Below are positions 1 through 5,750 of a DNA stretch of 6,620 nucleotides, in pieces. Made by a program: the position numbers and the translations under genes. The stretch comes from Chitinophagaceae bacterium (GTDB lineage: Bacteria; Bacteroidota; Bacteroidia; Chitinophagales; Chitinophagaceae), in NCBI GenBank assembly GCA_025924755.1, contig JAICHT010000207.1, positions 1 to 6,620 on the forward strand, written 5' to 3'. Each line of letters opens with the position of its first letter. Within the stretch, counting starts at the first letter, position 1. The notes beneath the pieces are model-generated. The model saw only the letters and a program-made list of their open reading frames with translations, was not told the DNA's origin and ran no database searches.

Positions 1-123
1 CAGCTGGACGTTATAAATTTAGCCAGGTGCAAATCATCAACATTAAACTATAAATTTGGCTTCAGTACGCCGGGCTTGACGGAATTCTATTACCCGTACT
101 TCGCCAAGCCCTATTCGTTGTGC
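1..123 (+). repeat. Cassette-type intergenic repeat, copy A
   Basis: This is the first of three same-orientation repeats of about 120 bp. Positions 1-66 match 1354-1419 at 52 of 66 bases with no gap, including the 14-base identity TGCAAATCATCAAC (28-41). Weaker similarity continues through ACGGAAT (79-85) to about 123. The right half can fold: GGGCTTG (72-78) pairs with CAAGCCC (105-111), and a competing stem pairs AGTACG (64-69) with CGTACT (95-100). It ends in the perfect 12-base palindrome GTTGTGCACAAC (117-128). The DUF4386 gene starts 20 bases after the unit. The left end may be cut by the window edge. Confidence 0.75.
51..58 (+). promoter_or_regulatory. Candidate Bacteroidota -7 box (TAAATTTG) in repeat A
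   Basis: TAAATTTG matches the Bacteroidota -7 consensus TAnnTTTG exactly and lies 84 bases before the DUF4386 start codon. The same octamer sits at the equivalent place in repeat C. No good TTTG-type -33 box is found 19 to 21 bases upstream, and the surroundings are A+T-rich, so the call is tentative. Confidence 0.35.
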
Positions 124-142
124 ACAACCAAATATAACAAGC

Positions 143-874
143 ATGAACTCAAATATAGAAGCACCTAAGTTTTCTCCACAGTTATATGCAAGGATTGGCG
201 GCATACTATATTTAATCCTAATATTCCTTGGAATGACCTCTGTTCTATTTATTAGAGATAACCTAATTGTTTCATTAAATGCAGAAGCCACAGCTAATAA
301 TATTCAACACTCACAATTCTTATGGCGCATAGGCATCACCTGTGATTTAATTATGCATGTACTTGATATTCCCATAATGTTAATTATATATGTATTATTA
401 AAACCTACAAGTAAAAATCTTGCTTTACTTGCTCTATTGTTCAACATAATACAAACTGCTGTTTTAGTTGCAAATAAATTAAATCTTTTGATTCCTTTAT
501 TCCTCCTGGATAACGCTAATTATCTTAAAACATTCGATGTACAACAGTTACACACATTATTATATACTTCTTTAAAGGCTCATGATTTTGGGTTTGGGCT
601 TGGGCTTATTTTCTTTGGATGTGTGTGCATCACCAATGGGTACATAATTATTAGGTCTGGCTATTTTCCCAAATTCATAGGTGTGCTATTACAACTAGCA
701 GGAATTTGCTACCTTATAAACAATTTTACTTTGATTCTTGCTCCTTTAGTAGCAGCCAAACTTTTCCTTTTCCTTATGTTACCGGTATTTATTGCAGAAT
801 TAACCTTTGCTTTTTGGCTAACAATAAAAGGAGTAAATATTGCGAAGTGGCAGCTTAAGCAGACAACTAATTAG
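143..874 (+). CDS. DUF4386 family integral membrane protein
   Basis: This 243-residue protein matches the DUF4386 pattern as I recognise it: an N-terminal YARIGGILYLI helix, an acidic/alanine stretch (NAEATANNI, about 46-54), a WRIG...D helix, and the LLKPTSKNLALLALLFNIIQTAVL segment split by KPTSKN. Hydrophobic helices lie at roughly 15-37, 62-86, 91-120, 148-170, 174-195 and 200-228, so it should be a six-helix inner-membrane protein without a signal peptide. The family has no established biochemical function, and I see no catalytic motif. The ATG follows repeat A by 20 bases, with no Shine-Dalgarno, as is common in Bacteroidota. No partner gene shares its transcript. The gene is clearly richer in A+T (many TTA, ATA and AAT codons) than the GH28, oxygenase and symporter genes, which fits acquisition from elsewhere. 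Family call is firm; function is unknown. Confidence 0.85.
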   Translation: MNSNIEAPKFSPQLYARIGGILYLILIFLGMTSVLFIRDNLIVSLNAEATANNIQHSQFLWRIGITCDLIMHVLDIPIMLIIYVLLKPTSKNLALLALLFNIIQTAVLVANKLNLLIPLFLLDNANYLKTFDVQQLHTLLYTSLKAHDFGFGLGLIFFGCVCITNGYIIIRSGYFPKFIGVLLQLAGICYLINNFTLILAPLVAAKLFLFLMLPVFIAELTFAFWLTIKGVNIAKWQLKQTTN

Positions 875-902
875 TGAAACATTAAAAATGGGCTGCGCAC
901 AA

Positions 903-1029
903 CAGTAAGTGTTTATAAATTGTGGCTGAAGGTTAAGCATTCGACTATAAATTACTATTTTGCTTTTGTGGTTAATTGGACCTGGCATATTTCCAATGCC
1001 ACAACTTCATAAACACGTAAACGTTGTGG
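903..1029 (+). repeat. Cassette-type intergenic repeat, copy B (diverged)
   Basis: This is a diverged third copy. It shares TTATAAATT (913-921) followed by CTATAAATT (945-953), the same pair seen in copy A at 37-base spacing but here at 32. It also shares the CGTTGTG end (1022-1028; 116-122 in copy A). It has strong folding potential: TGGCAT (983-988) pairs with ATGCCA (996-1001). Alternatives are TTGTGG (966-971) with CCACAA (999-1004), extended inward by ATTGG (975-979) with CCAAT (993-997), or CCACAAC (999-1005) with GTTGTGG (1023-1029). GCGCACAAC (895-903) just before it mirrors the GTTGTG at its right end. Confidence 0.55.
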
Positions 1030-1353
1030 GTAAGTATAGCTACCTCAAATTTCAGCGCTCAGTAATTATCTTCCATTGTACATCTTAGACCATTAATTTG
1101 CTACTTATAGTCTTCATCTAATTAGCTTTGTCAGAATGACTATTCAAGCAAAGCTTAACACGTTTAGATATAATAAAACGAATACTATAAATGCCTTTTT
1201 CATGGTATTTAGTTTAAGTAACCCATATGAAAGCAATAGTAACCCGGACACAAATAACATACCCTGGAACGCCTGGAGCCAGATGGATTTTTGCTAAAAT
1301 GCAAGCTGACGAAAGCCATGTTTCAGCTTTTGTTTTCAACTAAGCTATTGCTC

Positions 1354-1470
1354 CAGCCCGCCGTTATAAATCTAGTTCACTGCAAATCATCAACTATAAA
1401 ATATAAATTTGTTTTCAGTTGTTGTAACGGAATATTTTTTTTGCCCATCGGCAATACTTATTGCCAGTGG
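1354..1470 (+). repeat. Cassette-type intergenic repeat, copy C
   Basis: This is the partner of copy A: 1354-1419 matches 1-66 at 52 of 66 bases ungapped. After a 5-base deletion relative to A, ACGGAAT (1427-1433) aligns again, and a patchy match continues to about 1470. The right half holds TTGCC (1441-1445), GGCAA (1450-1454) and TTGCC (1461-1465), giving alternative small hairpins. The PhyH start codon follows 33 bases after the unit, the same arrangement as copy A and the DUF4386 gene. Copies A and C are direct repeats bracketing a 1353-base segment. Confidence 0.75.
1404..1411 (+). promoter_or_regulatory. Candidate Bacteroidota -7 box (TAAATTTG) in repeat C
   Basis: TAAATTTG fits TAnnTTTG exactly, 92 bases before the PhyH start, and is conserved with copy A while flanking bases differ. 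No convincing -33 TTTG lies at the right distance. If real, each repeat would bring a promoter for the gene behind it. Confidence 0.35.
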
Positions 1471-1503
1471 TAAAAACAAGAGCCTGCCAATGCTTAAAAA
1501 TTA

Positions 1504-2283
1504 ATGGAATCAATATCAACAGCGCATATAAACCAATTTATTAACGACGGTTTCATCAAGATAGCGGATGCTTTTCCCACTGCAATTGCCGATGAATGCC
1601 GGGCCATTTTGTGGAAAGCCACAGGACTTGACCCTCACAATCCTAAGAGCTGGACACAGCCTGTTATCCGCATCGGAGAATTAGCACTTGAGCCTTTTAA
1701 AGAAGCAGCAAACACACCCATTTTACATAATGCTTTTGACCAACTGGTAGGGAAAGAGGCCTGGCTGCCCAGGGTTACATTAGGCTCATTTCCCATACGC
1801 TTTCCTGCTGAAGAACCTGCAACAGACGTAGGGTGGCACGTGGATGCCAGCTTTCCGGGAGAAGACGCCACTGATTATTTAAAATGGCGGATCAATATCC
1901 GATCTAAAGGACGGGCTTTGCTGATGTTGTTTCTTTTTTCGGATGTATCCGAACAAGATGCACCAACTATTGTTAAGGTTGGTTCGCATTTGGATGTTGC
2001 AAAAACATTGGAACCGGAAGGGGAGAAAGGGCTTTCATTTATGGAGTTGGCGCAAACTCTGGACAGCTTACCAAAACGAAAGCAAACTATTGCCACCGGC
2101 AGGGCAGGAACGGTTTATTTATGTCATCCTTTTCTGGTACATGCTGCACAAGACCACCACGGCACAACGCCTAAGTTTATGGCACAACCACCTTTACTGC
2201 CAAAGAAAGAATTTAACATCTACCGGAGTGAAAATGAGTTGTGTCCTGTAGAAAAAGCAATACGGAAAGGACTAAAACAATAA
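1504..2283 (+). CDS. Phytanoyl-CoA dioxygenase (PhyH) family protein
   Basis: This 259-residue protein is a likely cytoplasmic Fe(II)/2-oxoglutarate-dependent oxygenase. The iron-binding facial triad is visible as H112 and D114 (in GWHVDASFPG) and a distal histidine in CHPFLVHAAQ, most likely H213, with H208 as the alternative. The 2-oxoglutarate anchor expected about ten residues later appears as K224 (TTPKFMAQPPLLP) where arginine is more usual. The N-terminal segment INQFINDGFIKIADAFP is the typical opening of PhyH proteins. The length is normal and the frame is intact. Known members hydroxylate varied small molecules, and the substrate here cannot be read from sequence. It is cotranscribed with the VOC gene, whose ATG lies 8 bases after this stop. 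It follows repeat C closely, and there is no Shine-Dalgarno. Family call is strong; substrate is unknown. Confidence 0.88.
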   Translation: MESISTAHINQFINDGFIKIADAFPTAIADECRAILWKATGLDPHNPKSWTQPVIRIGELALEPFKEAANTPILHNAFDQLVGKEAWLPRVTLGSFPIRFPAEEPATDVGWHVDASFPGEDATDYLKWRINIRSKGRALLMLFLFSDVSEQDAPTIVKVGSHLDVAKTLEPEGEKGLSFMELAQTLDSLPKRKQTIATGRAGTVYLCHPFLVHAAQDHHGTTPKFMAQPPLLPKKEFNIYRSENELCPVEKAIRKGLKQ

Positions 2284-2291
2284 TTGCATTT

Positions 2292-2693
2292 ATGACAACA
2301 AACGATAGCAAAATGGTTTTCGCTCCGGAACTTTTCATCAATAATGGAGTAAAGGATATTTCGTTTTACGAAAATGCTTTTGGAGCAATAGAGCAAATGC
2401 GCTTTTCTAACGATGATGGCAGCATTCACGTTGCAGAACTTTCTATTAACGGAACGATATTTCACATACATGAAACCACGGCAAAACCCTATTTTTTTTC
2501 TCCTGACAAATACGGTGGCACATCAATTTGCATCGGCTTGTTTGTTGCTGACGTAGACAAAGTAATGAGTAACGCACTCAAAGCAGGAGCCATAGCAATA
2601 AGCCCGGCACAGGATTACGAATATGGTTACAGGCAAGGGACGATCAAAGACCCATTTGGACACTACTGGCAAATCCAGAAGAAAATAGTATAA
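2292..2693 (+). CDS. VOC family protein (glyoxalase/bleomycin-resistance fold, PhnB-like)
   Basis: This 133-residue protein is a single vicinal-oxygen-chelate domain. Landmarks are the FAPELFINNGVKDISFYENAFGA opening (F9-A32), HVAELSINGTIFHIHE (about 46-61), GLFVADVDKVMSNALKAGA (82-100), and the C-terminal YGYRQGTIKDPFGHYWQI (111-128), the usual PhnB-like ending. VOC proteins include metalloenzymes, antibiotic-binding proteins and proteins of unknown role; no specific reaction can be assigned. The ATG at 2292 is preferred because the conserved domain begins just after it and it lies 8 bases past the PhyH stop. A GTG at 2241 would add 17 unconserved-looking residues inside the PhyH gene, and a second ATG at 2313 is also possible. 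It forms a two-gene operon with the dioxygenase. Confidence 0.85.
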   Translation: MTTNDSKMVFAPELFINNGVKDISFYENAFGAIEQMRFSNDDGSIHVAELSINGTIFHIHETTAKPYFFSPDKYGGTSICIGLFVADVDKVMSNALKAGAIAISPAQDYEYGYRQGTIKDPFGHYWQIQKKIV

Positions 2694-3019
2694 CCGAAGC
2701 ATCTCAACACAGCTTGCACCTTTATTTATCATTGGCTTTAGTGCCAGGCCAGTCTGACTGCATAAGTGATCCTTAACAGGTTGGCTGATGAATTGGCAAC
2801 AGAAAATCTCTCTATGTAGACTTCAAGATTCATAAATTTAGAAAGCATACCAGGAATTCAATATACACTAGATGCACGGAAAGAAAAATATGGATATGGG
2901 TTTTGATTGATTGCTGAAATTTGGGATAATATCTATTACTTCATAGTACAGTATTTCACCGGTAAAAAGTGTAAAAGGGTTTTATCATTAAGTCAGTATC
3001 ACCATTAATTGCAATCTTT
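2694..3019. other. Intergenic region between VOC and GH28 genes
   Basis: These 326 bases hold no credible gene. TTGGCTTTAGTGCCAGGC (2732-2749) aligns with 56-75 of repeat A with one 2-base gap and could be a decayed repeat fragment; it also contains the short hairpin TGGC/GCCA. There is no U-run terminator after the VOC gene. Upstream of GH28, TTTG (2920-2923) followed after 20 bases by TAGTACAG (2944-2951) is a poor match to a Bacteroidota promoter. Confidence 0.5.
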
Positions 3020-4579
3020 ATGAGCCGTAGTTTTTACAAGTTATTTTTTATTGTAGCAGTTTTTAGCTTTTACTATTCCATGGCACAAAACAAAAACGCT
3101 CCGGTAGTTACTTCATATAATATTCGTCGGTATGGCGCCGTGGGCGACGGTAAGCACCTGGACCATATTGCTATTAACAATGCAATATCAGCTTGTGCAA
3201 AAGCCGGAGGCGGCACTGTTTATATTCCTGCAGGTAATTACCTGTGTGGCAGCGTCCATCTTAAAAGCAATATTCATTTATATATTGATGCCGGTGCTGT
3301 TATTTTAGGAGCGCCTGCTGAAAAACATGCCTACGATACCGCTGAAGTTTTTGCATATACGCAATACCAGGATGGTGGCCATACGTTTTTTCATAACAGT
3401 CTAATATGGGGTGAAAACCTGTCAAACGTTTCCATAACCGGCAGCGGAATAATTAACGGTGGCGGCCTCACCAGTAAAGATAAAGAACACAATGGCGATC
3501 CATCTGGCGGTGCTATAGAAACGGGCGATAAGGCCATTGCCTTAAAGAACTGCCGCAATGTACTGATCCGGGATATTACCATTTTTCATGGTGGTCATTT
3601 TGCAATACTGGCTACTGGCTGCGACCTGGCAACTTTCGACAATCTTACTATTGATACCAACCGCGATGGTATTGATATAGACTGCTGTACCAATACGCTG
3701 GTTTCTAACTGCCGGGTAAACTCTCCAAACGATGATGCCATCTGCCCAAAAAGTTCTTATGCGTTAAACAAAAAAGTAGTTACGGAAAACCTGGTGATTA
3801 CCAATTGCGAGGTATCGGGTTTTGAAGAAGGCACTTTACTGGATGGAAGACGCATTCCTGCAAAGGTTGGCTGGTCAAGCGGAAGAATAAAATTTGGTAC
3901 GGAGTCCAATGGCGGTTTTAAAAATTGCGTGGTTTCCAACTGCGTCTTCCGAAGCTGCAACGGTTTGGCATTAGAGGAAGTAGACGGTGGTATTATGGAG
4001 AATATCATTGTATCGAATATTACCATGCAGGACACGCGGCATTACCCGGTTTATATTACATTGGGCAAGCGCAACCGCGGACCCATGGCAACTACAGGTA
4101 TGGGAACGGTAAAAAATATTTTCATCAGCCATATTATAGCCACAGGTGCCGATTCTATGAGCGGAATCCAAATTACCGGAACACCGGGTTACGATGTAGA
4201 GAACGTACAGTTGCAAAACATTTATATTAGCTATAAAGGAGGCGGCACTAAACAACTGGCTGCAAAAGACTTTCCGGAACTGGGAAAAGGCTATCCTGAA
4301 CCTTATTTATTAGGTCCAAATCCGGCATATGGCTTGTTTGCCCGCCATGTAAAAGGGTTAAAGATTTCGGATATTAAATTCGAATATGAGCAGCCCGAAT
4401 TTAGGCCGGCGTTCTTACTGAATGATGTAAAAGATGTGTATATGAATCATATAGAAGCACAAAAAGAAAACGACGCCGCTATTATTATTTTAAAAAATAC
4501 TTCCGGCTTTTCCATTTACCAAAGTCAGCCGATAGAAAACCAGCATATGGACAATGCGGTAGAAAAAATATTTCAATAA
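3020..4579 (+). CDS. Secreted glycoside hydrolase family 28 (polygalacturonase-like)
   Basis: This 519-residue protein has a signal peptide (about 1-22, cleavage likely after SMA; no lipobox cysteine), so it should act in the periplasm or outside. It then shows the GH28 opening YNIRRYGAVGDGKHLD (33-48), GGGTVYIPAGNY and a right-handed parallel beta-helix full of N/V/I ladder repeats. Catalytic aspartates expected from fungal polygalacturonases map to D216 in NRDGID (214-219) and D238/D239 in PNDDA. The usual GHG histidine motif is replaced by FGTESNGGF (292-300), followed by LALEEVDGG (317-324), as in a bacterial GH28 subgroup. Pectic polymers (polygalacturonan or rhamnogalacturonan) are the likely substrate, but bond and exo/endo mode cannot be read. 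It stands alone, without SusC/SusD beside it, and converges on the oxygenase gene. The frame is intact. Confidence 0.88.
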   Translation: MSRSFYKLFFIVAVFSFYYSMAQNKNAPVVTSYNIRRYGAVGDGKHLDHIAINNAISACAKAGGGTVYIPAGNYLCGSVHLKSNIHLYIDAGAVILGAPAEKHAYDTAEVFAYTQYQDGGHTFFHNSLIWGENLSNVSITGSGIINGGGLTSKDKEHNGDPSGGAIETGDKAIALKNCRNVLIRDITIFHGGHFAILATGCDLATFDNLTIDTNRDGIDIDCCTNTLVSNCRVNSPNDDAICPKSSYALNKKVVTENLVITNCEVSGFEEGTLLDGRRIPAKVGWSSGRIKFGTESNGGFKNCVVSNCVFRSCNGLALEEVDGGIMENIIVSNITMQDTRHYPVYITLGKRNRGPMATTGMGTVKNIFISHIIATGADSMSGIQITGTPGYDVENVQLQNIYISYKGGGTKQLAAKDFPELGKGYPEPYLLGPNPAYGLFARHVKGLKISDIKFEYEQPEFRPAFLLNDVKDVYMNHIEAQKENDAAIIILKNTSGFSIYQSQPIENQHMDNAVEKIFQ

Positions 4580-4597
4580 TAAAGTTTATTAAGCTGT

Positions 4598-4655
4598 AAT
4601 GCATCCTGGTATAAGGACAAGTAAGTGCAATTGTATCTTATACCAATGCATTTTT
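4598..4655. terminator. Long stem-loop terminator between convergent genes
   Basis: AATGCAT (4598-4604) pairs with ATGCATT (4646-4652), and GGTATAAG (4608-4615) pairs with CTTATACC (4637-4644). This gives 15 base pairs broken by one small internal loop (CCT opposite A) around a 21-base loop. TTTTT (4651-4655) follows on the plus strand, so it should end GH28 transcription. The minus-strand side has only a modest T content after the stem, so termination of the oxygenase transcript is possible but less sure. Confidence 0.6.
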
Positions 4656-4703
4656 GATAAGCGTACAGGAGCTCCGTTTTAAAATGCTATATTTATTAGA
4701 CCG

Positions 4704-5591
4704 TTAAAACTTAATGGTGGCAGGTAAATACTTTGCAACCAAGGCTTCATAGTAAGGCCGCAATGCGTTCCAGTCCGGCGGTGTCGGGCATTTGGAATAC
4801 AGGTCGTATGGATTGAAAAGCTTTACCCACGGCAGCATTTGCCTGTCATGGTCATCCAACAAATAACTGTAGGCTCCTTCGCGGTGCCAGGCATAAAACG
4901 AATGATACCGAAGCATATAAAGTCCTTCTTCGGGTAAGTAATCTTTCAGCATATGATATACATATTCGTCGTGCCCCCAGGATAAGTGCACGTTGCGCAG
5001 CCCGCATCCTTCCTCATATATACCTAATTTGGTATTATAGCGCGGGTCGTTATAATCGGGGTTATTCTTGAAAAATTCCGGATATACCACCTTATCCGAA
5101 TAGGCACAGCCTACGGGAAACGTATCGCCAACCGCAGCCCATTGCGGCTCACCAAACAGACAAAGCACCTTGCCCATATCATGCATCAGGCCGGTTAATA
5201 CCATCCAATCGGGATGCCCGTCTGCACGGATGGCTTCTGCTGTTTGCAGCAAATGCTGAAACTGCGTCATTTCCGTATCAGGGTCGGAGTCATCTACCAG
5301 TTGGTTTAAAAAATCGAACGCTTCCCAAACTGTCATTTCCTTTTTATCAAACTTCAGGTAATTATCTCTTTTTTCTTGCACAAAGTCATAGGTCTGATAC
5401 ATATGATTCAGACGGTAAAATTCTTTAACCGTGTCTCTTACCGGTTCTTCATAATTGCGAAAGGCTTCTTTGTTTTTGGCCGGTATGCCGGGTTCGGGAT
5501 AGCGTTCCAATACGGCATCTTCCCATTCATCCAAACTGGTTAACGGGTTTTTTTCGTTGGTAGATAATGAAGCATTTGATGTAACAGGCAT
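4704..5591 (-). CDS. myo-Inositol oxygenase (MIOX), EC 1.13.99.1
   Basis: This 295-residue protein is a full-length match to the MIOX family (human enzyme about 285). MIOX uses a mixed-valent di-iron centre and O2 to cleave myo-inositol to D-glucuronate. All six iron ligands known from mammalian MIOX can be placed: H113 (FQHLLQTAEA), H137 and D138 (GLMHDMGK), H207 (SWGHDEY), H230 (RYHSFYAWH) and D263 (NPYDLYSK). The substrate-contacting lysines are also there (K141 after HDMG; K267 in LYSK), as is the FGEPQWAAVGDTFPVGC core (146-162). It has no signal peptide, so it is cytoplasmic. The ATG gives the expected N-terminus. It is divergent from an SSS symporter across 159 bases, which suggests inositol uptake and oxidation as a unit (inference). 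Most bacteria use the Iol dehydrogenase route instead. Confidence 0.94.
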   Translation of the reverse strand: MPVTSNASLSTNEKNPLTSLDEWEDAVLERYPEPGIPAKNKEAFRNYEEPVRDTVKEFYRLNHMYQTYDFVQEKRDNYLKFDKKEMTVWEAFDFLNQLVDDSDPDTEMTQFQHLLQTAEAIRADGHPDWMVLTGLMHDMGKVLCLFGEPQWAAVGDTFPVGCAYSDKVVYPEFFKNNPDYNDPRYNTKLGIYEEGCGLRNVHLSWGHDEYVYHMLKDYLPEEGLYMLRYHSFYAWHREGAYSYLLDDHDRQMLPWVKLFNPYDLYSKCPTPPDWNALRPYYEALVAKYLPATIKF

Positions 5592-5750
5592 GGTAAGCGT
5601 TTTAAATGATCAAATGGAGGTTGTTTAAAGTTCCGTCTTTTTTTAGAAACAGAGAAAAACCGCCCGCTTATTTTTTGTAAACTGCCGTTTTGCCGATAAA
5701 TAAAAATAAATTGTGACACAAATCTTCCTTCCACCTACCGAACGATTGCT
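5592..5750. promoter_or_regulatory. Divergent promoter region, MIOX and symporter
   Basis: This 159-base region between two divergent start codons must drive both genes. TTGTGACACAA (5711-5721) is an odd-centred perfect palindrome and a candidate operator. TTTTTTG (5671-5677), then 19 bases, then TAAATAAA (5697-5704) is only a partial fit to a Bacteroidota promoter toward the symporter. No strong minus-strand promoter is seen. GGAGG at 5617-5621 is on the plus strand and too far from the symporter to be its ribosome site. No riboswitch is recognised. Confidence 0.4.

Larger units (their letters stand above)
875..1503. other. Gene-poor stretch holding repeats B and C
   Basis: This 629-base interval between the DUF4386 and PhyH genes holds two repeat copies (903-1029 and 1354-1470). 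Between them are 324 bases (1030-1353) with no recognisable gene. Short open frames there are 1136-1297 (53 residues) and 1227-1343 (38 residues, starting MKAIVTRTQITYPG); they overlap in different frames and resemble nothing I know. A 60-residue frame at 1291-1473 runs through repeat C and is not credible. The interval could be a cassette with a decayed or non-coding payload. Confidence 0.6.

Noticed and set aside
43..291. 82-residue minus-strand frame over repeat A and the DUF4386 start
   Set aside because: It is antisense to the DUF4386 N-terminus and to the repeat, with no domain or upstream signal.
903..1029. Firm call of an integron attC site
   Set aside because: The CACAAC and GTTGTG ends are only reminiscent; the GTTRRRY/RYYYAAC cores are not met exactly and no intI gene is present.
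1..1470. CRISPR array
   Set aside because: The repeats are about 120 bases, imperfect and separated by hundreds of bases, unlike CRISPR repeats and spacers.
1291..1473. 60-residue open frame on the plus strand
   Set aside because: It runs through repeat C, resembles no protein family and is explained by the repeat sequence.
1943..2251. 102-residue plus-strand frame inside the PhyH gene
   Set aside because: It overlaps a clearly conserved enzyme in another frame and shows no domain of its own.
2241..2291. Upstream GTG start for the VOC protein
   Set aside because: It would lie inside the PhyH gene and add 17 residues not typical of the domain; ATG at 2292 gives the standard N-terminus.
2832..2841. 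ATAAATTTAG shared with repeat A (13-22 region)
   Set aside because: Ten A+T-rich bases with no similarity on either side; chance is sufficient.
3925..4255. Overlapping plus and minus frames of about 90-100 residues inside GH28
   Set aside because: Shadow frames of the GH28 gene; the translations are low in recognisable structure.
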